A stretch of DNA of 64,000 nucleotides from Petrolisthes cinctipes. Its lineage: Eukaryota > Arthropoda > Malacostraca > Decapoda > Porcellanidae. Positions 10,241-20,705 of the stretch are shown piece by piece; the first letter of the stretch is position 1, and the number at the start of each line of letters is the position of its first letter. The notes beneath the pieces are model-generated. The model was not told the origin of the DNA, did no database searches, and saw nothing but the letters and a program-made list of their open reading frames with translations. The stretch lies in contig JAWQEG010004798.1 in the NCBI GenBank assembly GCA_033782935.1, positions 1 to 64,000 on the forward strand, read 5' to 3'. The position numbers and the translations under genes were made by a program.

Positions 10241-11730
10241 GTGTAACACTTTTATGAATTATTGCAAGAATGAGGAGTGTTGTTAGTGGCTCACAAGTGT
10301 ACAGCGTCATCAAAACTAAAGGGGAGGTAAACTACATAATATAATCTCTAATAATTATAGTGAAGGTGATCATAGGTTATAATAGGCAGTTACATTGAGC
10401 TAAAGAATCATTAAAATCCAGGTAACCTTAACCTTGATATGAAAGAGTCTTTTATGCAAGAAGGGATTGATTGACACACTAGCTTTTCTTCATGTTACTA
10501 AAACTAAAATGTGCAGTTAAGAGACTGTAGAATTTGGTGCCATCATTATGATAAAACTCTCCTATACTGTACTGCTATTAGCGTCATCAGGTTGATAACT
10601 GAACAAAGCCATTTTGGGAGATAGGTATTTGAAGCATTTTAAATTTGTTTGTCAGACATAATTATCAACTTTAAATAATGGGCAATAATATTACATTTGT
10701 ATTTCAAGAAGCATATGTAGGGATGATCCAGTGGTTAGATGATATGCTTTCTGAAAAAGAAAATATATTTTCAATAGAAATATTGTCATGGGTCATTTTA
10801 TCACCACAAATATTGATAAACAATGTGTACATTTATATATATAGGGAAAACTATATTGTCATAAATTAGAAGGTACTGATTCCTTCAAGCTGTGCCAGCA
10901 AACTGTCTTATTAATTTTAGTATGTTCATTTTGTGGCACAAATTGGAGGATTGGTAGCCTCTACTTACACTGGCGTCTGACTCCTTTTACATAAGTATTT
11001 AATTACTGTGTACCTCTTTGTTATTACACCACCAACATTCTATTTATCCAAAATACAGAACTAGATGACAACCATACTTATTGAGTCTGTTTTTCTTCAT
11101 AATTTGTAGGACCATTGCCAGATGTCTTGTGCAAAGAGAAGGATGCAATATTCAATAGCTGATGATGGAAGGAAAATATGTTTCTGGGACAATTTCAATG
11201 AAAGAGGTACTGTAGGTGTAATAAAAAGGAAAAAATTACTAGAAGGAAAAGAAATCCCTTATGTGTATATTGCTGAATATCTGTTCAAAATTTGTAAAAA
11301 AAATGTATAACGGGAAATTAAGATAGTGCCTGTGGAGTAAATGATGTACGTACGGCGAGAAGTTTAGTATTCTTTTGGAAACGTACAGTATATGAAACAG
11401 AGTAATGCTAATTATATAAACAACAAGCTGTAATGGACTGGCAATTATAGTGTATGGTTATCTCTGAGTTGTATGTTATGATCGATTTTAACAAAGTTAC
11501 TCCAGAAGGTGATATTGTGTTTATCAGACTTGATAGGAAGGACATTCTTTGCTATATATTGTGTGTATTGTACATCCATAAACGTATATTCTGCCCTACA
11601 AGATAATGACACAACACTTCACTGTATATGATAATGGTGTTGTGCTACTCTTGGTATAATTATGTAAATATTGGAAGTCGTGTATTTTCTAAGAAGTGAC
11701 AAAATGTTGGTAATAAAAAAATAGTAAATG
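10241..11730 (+). other. Probable TIMM23 3' untranslated region
   Basis: AT-rich sequence without recognised genes follows the TIMM23 stop codon. The first convincing polyadenylation hexamer noticed, aataaa, is at about 11713, and the sequence character changes at the Harbinger-like element just after 11827. The short frames at 10678 and 11122 have no recognisable domains. The exact 3' end needs transcript data. Confidence 0.4.
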
Positions 11731-11826
11731 GATATTTTGTGTTTTTATTAATAATTTAATGCATATATTGAAGAGTATGTTTTTACTTTATGATGCACAT
11801 TGCCTAGTTGTCCATTATCCTCCTTA

Positions 11827-12823
11827 GGCCCCCTTCACACGACGCGACCACGAGATTATTGGCCGCCCGACCATAGTCGCGTTTCATTCTCTCGACGCGA
11901 CCATGGTCGCGCGGCCAAGGATATTTTGGCGCCATTCCTACCACTCACGGTCTCGTCATGGAGGTGGAAGAAGCGGCAATTGTTATTGTGATGTACTCAC
12001 AATTGCGCAAGCAAGAGAGAGAGAGAGAGAGAGAGATTTATTGATGAAGATAGTAAACAATAAAGAGAGATAAACAAAAATAAAGATAAAGACACACTGG
12101 AAGTGATGTATAGATGGAGATAGTAAATAGAAAAGTGAGATAAACAAAAAGAAAGCAAGATAGAAACAGGTAATAAGAACATATATAATACCCAAAACCA
12201 ACACGTAGGATATAAATACAGGAAATAAATGAAAGAAGTGTATGAACATATTATAACACATTTAAATTCCCAGTTATAGTGAGTGACATTGGTTGAAGGA
12301 GGCTTTGAGGAAAATAATCAAGTGAAAATTTCTAAAGCACATTATTTCCTCCGTTCTGTAATATCATACTGTACTTTGATGGGTTTCCTCCGTCCTCTGG
12401 TCAAACGACGACAATCTCAGTCCTCTGGTCAAATTAGTGGGAGAGATTCTTGTGAGTTAATTGGAAGTCTACTGAATCCTCCAAACTATGTCACAAAACA
12501 CATTCCCTATTACTAAACATTGATGTGAATTGTTTCCTGGGTTAGTTAAAGCAGGCCTCGATTGAACTTCCACAATAAAATGTTCAGTATCAAAGTCTTC
12601 CTCCATGATCACACACATCTGGTCGTGCTGATGGTCGCGTCTCGTCTGAATAGCTCCATTTGTTTCTACGTAAACATGTGGTCGCGCGACCAGGTTGGCC
12701 GCTCACTTGGTCGCCTTCCCGGGCGACCAGAAATCTGGTCGCGCGACCCAGTGTGAAGGGCTCCATCTAAACCAATACAAGCATATGGTCGCGCGGCCGT
12801 GGTCGCGTCGTGTGAAGGGGGCC
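11827..12823. mobile_element. Harbinger-like DNA transposon, non-autonomous, about 997 bp
   Basis: Perfect inverted ends: GGCCCCCTTCACACGACGCG at the left and its complement at the right (12801-12823). Both are flanked by the 3-bp duplication TTA (11824-11826 and 12824-12826). A 3-bp TTA/TAA target and GGCCC-TTCACACG-type ends are typical of PIF/Harbinger elements. The sub-terminal regions are packed with gtcgcgcgacc palindromes. At about 11958 a short frame MEVEEAAIVIVMYSQLRKQ begins. It resembles the acidic, Arg/Lys-followed start of Harbinger-type transposases and then degenerates into (ag)n, so I read it as an internally deleted derivative. The MITE-like phrase at 12466-12505 may be an older insertion. 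Confidence 0.75.
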
Positions 12824-13066
12824 TTAAGCTCACACATAAATAATGGTGCTTTTTTTTAGTTATGTTTGTGAAGTTAGATGTATTCCAATGCCGGATGTTC
12901 AGCCATTTCAATGTTGTTCTTTCATTATAGTGAGGCACTAGTTGTGGTGTTGGTACTATTATAGAATGTTATACTGTCTTGTGCATTGTTTTATCTTTTA
13001 TTTCAGTTCTGATATTGATTCAGATGTATATGGTCTTGTCTGGTATTAAAATTTCACCACTACTAT

Positions 13067-13370
13067 TTTCAAGGCGTCACAACATTGAATTCTTATTATA
13101 GTCCATGCGTTTCTGATGAAGGAAACTAATTTTCAAGGTGTCACAACGTTGAATTCTTATAGTCCATGCGTTTCTGATGAAGGGAACTAATTGGAATGGC
13201 GTCACGACGTTGAATTATTATAGCCCATGCGTTTCTGATGAAGGGCACTAATTTTTAAGGCGTCACAACGTTGATGAAGGAAACTAATTTGAATGGCGTC
13301 ACAACGTTGAATTCTTATTATAGTCCATGCGTTTCTGATGAAGGAAACTAATTTGAAATAGGCGCCATTT
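13067..13370. repeat. Tandem repeat, unit about 62 bp, about five copies
   Basis: Each unit contains ggcgtcacaacgttgaattc, 'tatagtccatgcgtttctga' and tgaaggaaactaattt. Copies begin near 13072, 13136, 13198, 13259 and 13295; one lacks an internal part. The frame crossing it on the minus strand is a repeat artefact. Confidence 0.85.
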
Positions 13371-13943
13371 GATCGCAGGACAACCACGAGCCACTATCTG
13401 GTGGTGGGATGCTGTCACCACCACACACACGGACCACTTTTACGTGACATGGATATCGGTGAGATAACGTTTATTATCATATGCCTCCTAAAAAAAACTG
13501 GAAGCATTTTAGGGTTGGATGTTTCACCGCTTTGTAAATCAAGATGTGACAGTCAATAAAAACATAATATTATACAGTAGCCATTGTGGTGTTTAATGAT
13601 CTACACACTTGTTCATTTTAATATCTTTTTACACTTGTCCATTTTTATCTCTTTTTTTTTTACAATATTTGTCAAGGTTTCCACGAATATATATTTATTA
13701 TCACGCCATAAAGAAGAAAAATAATGAGAAAAAAAAAAAGAATAATAAGAGAGATGGAGAGGTAGGGTAACACGTGACCAGAGATAAGATAAGAGGGGAC
13801 AACCCGCCTTGTGGAAACGATTAGGTATTTCCCCTTTTTATTTTTCTCTCTTTCTTCCTGTCAGCCATTCCAAGAAAATTGTAATAATAGGAGTTTTATC
13901 CTCATTAGACTCGTTAATTGATTGATTGATAGCTATTGGGCGC

Positions 13944-14012
13944 CTCGACAGCTAGGTCATATAGCTCCAGAAGAAGAAAGTGATTGAAAGGTGATACAGC
14001 AAGCAGTAAGGA
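13944..14012 (-). mobile_element. Short dispersed repeat (partner of 3828-3890)
   Basis: Its reverse complement contains tgtatcacctttcaatcact, ttcttctggagctatatgac and ctagctgtcgaggcgcc. It matches 3828-3890 in the opposite orientation. No coding content. Confidence 0.5.
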
Positions 14013-14214
14013 TATAGATTAAATACATAAACTATAATAATTATGTCGTAGTTTACATCTCGGGCCACGTTAACTGCTAAATAATAAGGTTTGCCTAAAT
14101 AATGCTTAACGGTATTTATAAACAATAGTTCCATCTCGACTTTTTCAACTTTGTATAACTTTTTCATGCATATTTTCGGGTGTTCTATTTATTTTTTACT
14201 ATATCATTGCGAGG

Positions 14215-14440
14215 AGAGAATCTGTAACCTAACCTAATAATTCACTTGGACTTTTTCAACTTTTTATCATTTTTGCATGCATTTTTTTTTTTTTTTTTTT
14301 TTTACTAAATCAATGCAAGGAGAGAATCTGTAACCTGACCTGACCTAATTAATTAATCTTATTTGGGATGGTGGGGCAACAAATGGGGTTAGGTTAGGTC
14401 AGATTAAGTCAGGTCACATTGGGTCAGGTTAGGACTAAAT
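14215..14440. repeat. poly(T) tract and scattered CCTAA/TTAGG words
   Basis: A T-run of about 22 bases at 14283-14304 is preceded by 'taacctaacctaa' and followed by words such as 'ggttaggttaggtcagatta' at 14391-14420. The surrounding segments (tttttcaact, ggagagaatctgtaacct) are repeated at 14140-14235 and 14245-14335, so this is a local duplication. TTAGG is the arthropod telomere unit, but only two or three units occur, too few to call a telomeric tract. Confidence 0.6.
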
Positions 14441-14560
14441 GAAAATATGAGGGAATGCCACTTTTCTTGTTTATTGTATTTTGTGTATTTATTATTATGT
14501 GTTTTTTATGTATTTTTTTATTTGTGTAGTTTTATTATGTGATTTTTTATTTGCCAACAG

Positions 14561-17500
14561 ATGGAGTCAGAGGGTAACGTCGTTGAGGATTCATCTACGT
14601 GTGTGTATCTGGCGACATTCCTGGCTTTGGTACTACTGCTGCTGTCTGTACTCTACCTCATATATACCAAGAGACGGTACAAAAATAATAATAATAATAA
14701 TAATTTTACTGGCTCAATAATAATAATAATAATAATAATAATCTGGATACTGGCTCAATAATGATCTGGATATACAGTATGTTCAATGATAATCTTGATA
14801 CTGATTCCTCCAAATTATTCCAATCAACAACAGGCCACCATTACTTTTGCCCGTCAGGTCCTGTTTCCTGATATACTTTGGAGGAATCAAGGTGTTTTAC
14901 TGCACCAAGAGTGTACAGTGCTTCTCCTTTAAGTCTGAGGAAGGCATGGAGGAGGGAGTCGAGTGGAGGAGGGAGCGGTGGCGGTGCAATGCTGGTTGTT
15001 CACTGTCCTGGGCCGGCCACTCACACACCCTGCGTCTCCTCCTTCGTCATGAAGCTACGAACCTTCCTCAGAATGGCGGACATTCCTTATGTGGTGTGTA
15101 TGTTTACCCTGGCAAAAATAATGCACAGATTCCCTTCTATATATTTTATTTGTATATGTTTGTATTGTATTTATTTATTCATATTATATTTGTCTTTACA
15201 GTACAGTTTTTCATGTTTCAGTATTTGTATTTGAATTTATTTATTTGTATGTGTTTATATTTATATATATATTTTCCATGTGGGTTTGTTTACAGCTGGA
15301 CCACACCGAGCCGATGGGTCCGCGTGGTCTGTGTCCTTGGGTGAGTTGGGAGGGTGAGGTGCTGACTGACTCGCAGCTCATCATTAACCGGCTGGCAGCG
15401 ACCAATGACGCCTGGAACCTCAACAGACAACTCTCCGAGACGGAGAGAGCTGTGGCCCGGGCATTTGCCGTCATGGTGGACGAATATCTCTGCTGGTTAG
15501 TCAGTGGTGTATTCGTGTGATTTATTACGACAGAACCGTATACTGTATACAGAATTTATTTCCTTATTTAACCTGAACTGTATTTATATATTTATTTATT
15601 TATTTAATTATTTAACCTCTTTTATAGGTGCTGATTGTATACAGTAAGTGGGTATTTCATGAAGTGTTTAAAAGTTGTACTCGGTGGATGCAGTATGTCA
15701 TTGGTATTATGGTGGTTCAGTATTGAGTGTGTACATTGTGTGTGTGTGTGTTATCCAGATAAATATTCACAGATTCCTTAGTTTGCAAGTTATATTACCT
15801 TAAATACACATTTCTCATACATTCTAGTGTTCATAAGTTGCAGATAATAAAGTAAAGAAAAGTATTGTGTAAGCCTATGAGTATTGCATTGTTTAAGGAC
15901 CCTGTGCTCGTGTATGATAATTGGAGGCTTCTGATTCCTCCTGACCATGCCACGAAACAAGCTCCTTCCATATAGGTGGTTTCGTGGCAATATTTGAAGG
16001 ACTCATTTATCTCCAATTTTCTGACTACAACACAGGGTCCCTTAAAGATATTAGAGGCAAACCTCAACCATCCAAGAGGTTATGATATATATACAGTGCA
16101 GCGTTTGCTATTTCCATTGTATAAAAGATTGGTTATAGACAAATTCCAACCATCTAAGGGACGATGATCAGTATTCTGTACAGGGTGTGATTTTTGCATT
16201 GTTGCTTGCAGGTGTGTGAGGCATATCAAGGTGGAGACAATGGGAGAAGACTGGTTGATAGATTTTTCCTTCTATTATTGCAGGTGTCTGAGGGATTGTG
16301 TTGTTTATCTAGCATTGTAAAATATATTCTTCATTAGATTTTTCCTTCAAATATTCCAGGTGTCTGAGGGAGTGGCGCATCAAGGCTGACAACGGGAGGT
16401 CACTGGCTGAGGACGGAGGGTTGTCGTGGTACCAGAGACTGTTGATCCCCGTGTATGTGTTGCTGAGGAGGTGGACACTGTGGGAGCAAGGCATTGGACG
16501 ACACACACACACACAGGTCCAGCGATCCACCAGGAACGTCCTGCGCTCACTCTCGCACTTCCTTGGTTGGTGCCCTCTCCCTCTCCCTCTTTTTTATTTG
16601 GGGTGTGTATAGTTATTTAATAATAATAATAATAATGGTGATGTTTGTTGTGCTGTGCAGAAGATAAACCATTCCTGATGGGAGACGAGGTGACGGAAGT
16701 TGACTGCTCCGTATTTGGACAACTGGCTAGCATCGTCTACAACTACACACGCTCTCCCTATCACTCCATCATCACAGGTGAGGCTCTCATTTATTGGTAT
16801 GTTATGCTGTAGGACCTTAATACATCACAGGTACAGTATTTTTTATTTCTTTCCCTACCACTCCATCATTATATTGTATTACTATATTATGCTGTAAGAC
16901 CTTAATACATCACAGGTACAGTATTTTAACTTCTTTCTCTATGCTGTAGGACCTTAATTATTGTAATAGCAATAGTGTACAATATGACCAACATGCTGAA
17001 TCTTTTATTTCAGTTCATTTATAAAACACAGAATGACTTTAAAGTGTTATCAAGTCTTTTACGCTACTGGAATGGTTTTTGTTTTAAAGTGAAGTGGACA
17101 GGTTCAGTGAAGACAAAGATATGAAAGATATGAAGTGAATTTAGACATGGTGTTATACTGTATTATACATTTTTGGTTTACATGTGTGACTGGTACCATG
17201 TGTTGTTGTCAATGTTGTGTCTGCTGGTATTTCAATGTGCTTCCTTTATTATACTGTTGGCTATTGATCATTCTTGTATTATTATTCTCTTGTTGATTTG
17301 CTTCTTAGTGTACCAGCTTGCATTAGACCAATATTTTACTAAGGGTTACTGAAAGTGCCTGCAGCATTCGAGTATTCGGTTTAAATTTTAGTTTGATTAA
17401 TATTACTGCATAACTTTAAGCAGTTCTCATCATATTATTTTATATTTTCTTTCCTCCACACTTGTTTTTGTGTCAGTGTGTGGACCGTATGCCAGAACGT

Positions 17501-17728
17501 TTGTGGTGTTGACAATGGTGTGGTACCGGTACGATGGTTCTGTTGTTTGTCAACGGAGTTGTAGTACTGGTACCACACCATCATCAACACCACGGATGGT
17601 CTTGCATACAGACCCGTGTGTCGACATTAATCTCTCCCTCAGTGGAATACCCCAACCTACTGCAATACGTGGAGAGAGTCAAGGCACGCTATTGGCCGGA
17701 CTGGGACACCTGCCTCCTCCACTCCTAG
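14561..17728 (+). CDS. FAXC: FAXC / failed-axon-connections-like membrane protein (6 exons, 294 aa)
   Basis: Fax/FAXC proteins are metaxin-related, GST-fold proteins; Drosophila fax acts in axon development. Exons: 14561-14676, 14934-15093, 15296-15495, 16360-16565, 16661-16777, 17643-17728. All are GT-AG, and together they make 885 nt with phases closing exactly to TAG. Residues about 14-35 form one hydrophobic helix followed by TKRR, an N-terminal anchor as in FAXC. Exon 2 has a Gly/Ser linker and SSFVMKLRTFLRMADIPYV, the thioredoxin-like motif (family form SPFCLKxETYLRMAxLPY; here FVM replaces FCL, so the usual Cys is absent). Exon 3 (CPWVSWEGEVLTDSQLII) completes this domain. Exons 4-6 give the GST-C part (FLMGDEVTEVDCSVFGQL) and the ending YVERVKARYWPDWD. 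It is shorter than human FAXC (409 aa), lacking its long C-terminal tail. Introns 1, 3 and 5 contain MITEs. Confidence 0.9.
14684..14752 (+). repeat. (AAT)n microsatellite in FAXC intron 1
   Basis: Two aat/taa runs separated by 'ttttactggctc', directly after the exon 1 donor. A second copy of 'ctggctcaataat' follows, showing a small local duplication. Confidence 0.85.
14770..14933 (+). mobile_element. MITE family A copy whose right end forms the FAXC exon 2 acceptor
   Basis: Shows the family words actgattcctccaaattatt, 'tcctgtttcctgatatactt', ggaggaatcaagg and the right terminus gtacagtgcttctcctttaa followed by g. The terminal TTAA plus the next base makes the 3' splice site (ttctcctttaag) used by exon 2 at 14934. 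The left end is degraded. Confidence 0.65.
15893..16045 (+). mobile_element. MITE family B copy in FAXC intron 3
   Basis: TTAA-flanked, about 150 bp, imperfectly palindromic. Left end TTAAGGACCCTGTG, right end cacagggtccctTTAA-like. The interior pairs attggaggcttctgattcct with a complementary right arm (aggactc, ctccaattttctgacta). Other copies: 33830-33985, 39464-39621, 44994-45157, 45716-45869, 52139-52298. Confidence 0.8.
16205..16320 (+). repeat. Relic duplications of the 5' part of FAXC exon 4
   Basis: Segment 16209-16258 (ttgcaggtgtgtgagg, catatcaaggtggagacaat, gggagaagactgg) aligns with the start of exon 4 at 16355-16410 (ccaggtgtctgaggg, gcatcaaggctgacaacggg). A second, shorter copy at 16263-16300 (agatttttccttctattatt followed by gcaggtgtctgaggga) duplicates the exon 4 acceptor region again. 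Each retains an AG acceptor. Neither has an obvious donor preserving the frame, so they are probably relics, or possibly decoy 3' splice sites. Confidence 0.75.
17483..17613. mobile_element. MITE family C copy in FAXC intron 5
   Basis: Palindromic: left arm contains ttgtggtgttgacaatggtg, then tggtaccggtacgatgg; right arm contains tactggtaccacaccatcat, then caacaccacggatg. It ends only about 30 bp before the last FAXC exon (17643), so the polypyrimidine tract and acceptor lie immediately beside a strong hairpin. Other copies: 18888-19043, 24576-24698, 29082-29166, 29549-29690, 30016-30146, 63285-63416. Confidence 0.8.
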
Positions 17729-18680
17729 ACCACACACACACACACACACCATCCTTCCCTCCATCTCTCTCTCTTTTTCTTGTTTTTACCGACATGAAAA
17801 CCGAGGACATACAGGACAAGACAAATGCATCACACTTTTGCCCAGAGAAAAATGAGAAAACTATGAGTGAAGGCACCTGTGAGTGGCATTTTGTATAATA
17901 CACAGTTTCATGGTATCTTTATAAATACAGCTATGGTGCTCAGTCGCTTATCATTCAGGAACACAATCTTGAAAATCAGAATCCAAGTTTCAAAATGATG
18001 TGTTTACACTACAATATTATCTTTTAATTTAACTTGATATTCAGGATTCTATTTACAACTTAGAAATACAAGGTACTGTATACAGTACTGAGTTCATTTT
18101 ACAACTTAAGAAATATTCAGTACTGGACAGTTAGAATATGTTGATCTCTTCTTTGAAATGTTGCTGTACTGAAATAAAAGGTAACCTGGTATAACTGTTG
18201 AGTGAATAGAATACCTCTTGTCAATGTAAGCTCTTGTTGTACTGTATTTTATTTTATTTTTCTTTAAGAGGTCTGTGATTAAGTTTTGGGAAAATATGTT
18301 GGAGGTTGATATGGAAAGGGGAGAATACATTAATGCAAAAACTAACACCATACCATGTAGGGCAATTGATAATATGATGATACAAGAAAACAGATAAATA
18401 AAAGAAAAAAGGAGTGGGATTGTGGAAAGAAAATTTTGTGGAGTTGAAGGAGGAAGGGATTTGTGGAGGGAGGGTGAGGTGGATTAAACTTTGTTTTTAA
18501 CATTTTTCTTTTATTAATTGATATTACAATACTTGGCCAGTATATGATAACAACAGGAATCCTTTATTACAAACTATAAGAGGCTATCATGTGTACATAA
18601 TACATGTAGTCACCCAAATCAAATCAATAATGCAAGAACTAATACAGTGCTAAGCCAAAATTATATAGGGTAGTTGGTAC
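17729..18680 (+). other. FAXC 3' flank, probable 3' UTR, no other gene seen
   Basis: Starts with a (ca)n run at 17732-17750. Otherwise it is AT-rich sequence without recognisable domains. Aataaa-like hexamers occur near 18170 and 18395, but the real 3' end cannot be fixed from sequence alone. Confidence 0.35.
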
Positions 18681-18844
18681 TTAAAGGGGGTAATTCACTT
18701 TCGTTACATTGGAGTTCCTTGATTCCTCCAAAGTATGCCAGGAAACAGAACCTGAAGAGCAAAAATAATGGTGTGTTCTGTTGCTTGGAATATTTTGGAG
18801 GATTCACTTGCTCCTGATTTACCAACACAAAATTTCCCCCTTAA
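18681..18844. mobile_element. MITE family A copy (reference-quality)
   Basis: Flanked by TTAA on both sides (18681-18684 and 18841-18844). Ends TTAAAGGGGG and TTTCCCCCTTAA. The interior pairs 'ttccttgattcctccaaagt' with a right arm containing ttttggaggattcac; the core has atgccaggaaacagaacctg and 'ttctgttgcttggaatattt'. It is about 164 bp and non-coding. Confidence 0.85.
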
Positions 18845-18887
18845 ACGATAAGAGTAAATACAAGACAAGTAAATGGGAATCAGTACA

Positions 18888-19043
18888 TAGGGCCATATGC
18901 AAGAACATTGATGGTGTTAACGATGGCATGGTACTGGTACAAGGAAAGAGGAGAAAGGAGGAAAGAAAAAAGGAATGAGTAAATTGACTCCATACACACA
19001 CTACAGAGCCATCATCAACAACAACAAGGACATTCTTGCATGT
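18888..19043. mobile_element. MITE family C copy, arms interrupted
   Basis: Left arm agggccatatgcaagaacat then tgatggtgttaacgatggca; right arm gagccatcatcaacaaca then aaggacattcttgcatg. A purine-rich insert (about 18942-18980) separates the arms. Confidence 0.65.
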
Positions 19044-19560
19044 GATGGATGGAACAAAACAAGGGCAGAATAAAGACAAACAAATGAAAACAATGGCAGC
19101 TAAACTGGTGTATGGCTGACTGATGCTGCAAAATGTGTCCTGCCCCTCCCTGAACCCAGAAAATGTTGATGTCTCCTGTCTGCTGCCTTGACAATGTTTA
19201 TACTAATTTATTGATTTAGGAGAAGGGAAGGGGGTTTGGCAGGCAATGGTACAATCGTAGAAGAACTTTGTGCCTCATCATTTATAAAGCCTATACTGTA
19301 TTCCCAAAAGAATCATACAATATCTTATACTTTTTATGTTCCGCCACTGGACATAGGCTTCATCGAGCCCATTACCATAGCCCAGGTCAACTGCTACCCA
19401 CACACACGTCACGACCTCCGAACTGGTACCCAGCCACAGAGGGAGGGAAGTGAGGGTAATTCCCAAATACTGCAGCTGTTATGGTACCAGTGAGGGTGTT
19501 TTACAACATTTGGTGACCTTATAGTTAGTGCCTGAAACTCTATTTGGAAAAGTAAATATT

Positions 19561-19641
19561 CTCAGCCCCTCACCTGAAAGGATTCGATCTCCCGACCTAT
19601 AGGTTACGAGTCCAGAACACTAACCACTCAGCCACCTCCTC
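19561..19641 (-). repeat. tRNA-like sequence (tRNA-derived SINE head or tRNA pseudogene)
   Basis: On the minus strand it reads ggaggtggctgagtggttag (A-box-like), then gtcgggagatcgaatcc (B-box-like) about 30 bp downstream. This is the spacing of an internal RNA polymerase III promoter. The anticodon stem does not pair well and no clean acceptor stem was found, so a functional tRNA is unlikely. Confidence 0.5.
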
Positions 19642-20705
19642 TGTACATGCACCAAAGTACAGTACTCAGTTATATATATATAAACAGTACTAATACTGTA
19701 CTGTAAAAGTGTAAAGTATTATTAAGAAGATACCATACACATTCACTTTTCACCACATACATAATTTTATATCGCCTGTATTACTGATGATAAATACAGT
19801 ATAGAAATAATCAGCAACATAAAAATACTTTAATATAAAGAAGCTCAATACAGAGGGAGTTTACTGTACTAATCTTTTTCTTCACCATCAATAATACCCA
19901 TATTCACCTTCTTCAATGACGGGGCACCATGGCCAGGGATATACTGATTGGAGATTGATTTTTTTTAGCATAGTTTTAAGTAATCACCAGCTCTGTAAAT
20001 TTAATAAGAACTGACACCAAGCCTATGAGGATTATTTAGCACTAAAACAGATATGGAAACGTTGCAGAAAGAACCTTCAACAGAGAAAGGGAGAGTATGT
20101 AGACTGAACTACAGTACTGTATACAGAAACACTAACTATGGAGCAAAAGACAGCTAGGTGTGGGACAAGAAGTGCAACAACATGTGTGAGAGAGAACGTA
20201 CGGGATTCATTAAGGTAGTCAGGTAGTACAGAGTAGGGAGGGTGGACAAAGAAGGGAGAAGAGGAAAGGGAAAGCCAACCAATGAGTGCCATGGAAATGA
20301 GGAATATGAACCAGGCAGGACTGACAGAGCAGTTGCTAGAATATATCTTAATATTTTTAATTACTATACTCATAATTATTAATGGATGAAAGAATTATTT
20401 CACAGCAATTATTAGCAAAAGTATGTTCTCTAACAACAATTTCATATCTTGGTAACAAACCTGTACAGAACTAATCATTTACAGCAGACCCTCAATATAC
20501 AATGAATAAATACTTGTATCCACCACTTCATTCTACACACATTACCTCATTGAATACCACCAAATGTTTTCCCAGGCTTATGTTATTCATTATCATACAA
20601 ACTAAATGATTTACTGATCGTGTGTTAAAAGGAAAGTGCTAAATTTAATCATCTTATATCGAAGGCCTACTGTACCTAGAATTTAAGAGAACTTAATCCA
20701 CTACT
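19642..20705. other. Intergenic sequence and probable 3' UTR of GTP1
   Basis: No gene recognised. The part next to 20706 should include the 3' UTR of the leftward-transcribed GTPase gene. The longest frame (20077-20373, minus) has no recognisable domain. Confidence 0.35.

Noticed and set aside
14388..14440. TTAGG telomeric repeat
   Set aside because: Only two or three units, mixed with TCAGG/TTGGG variants inside a local duplication.
19561..19641. Functional tRNA gene
   Set aside because: Anticodon and acceptor stems do not pair acceptably; kept only as a tRNA-derived repeat.
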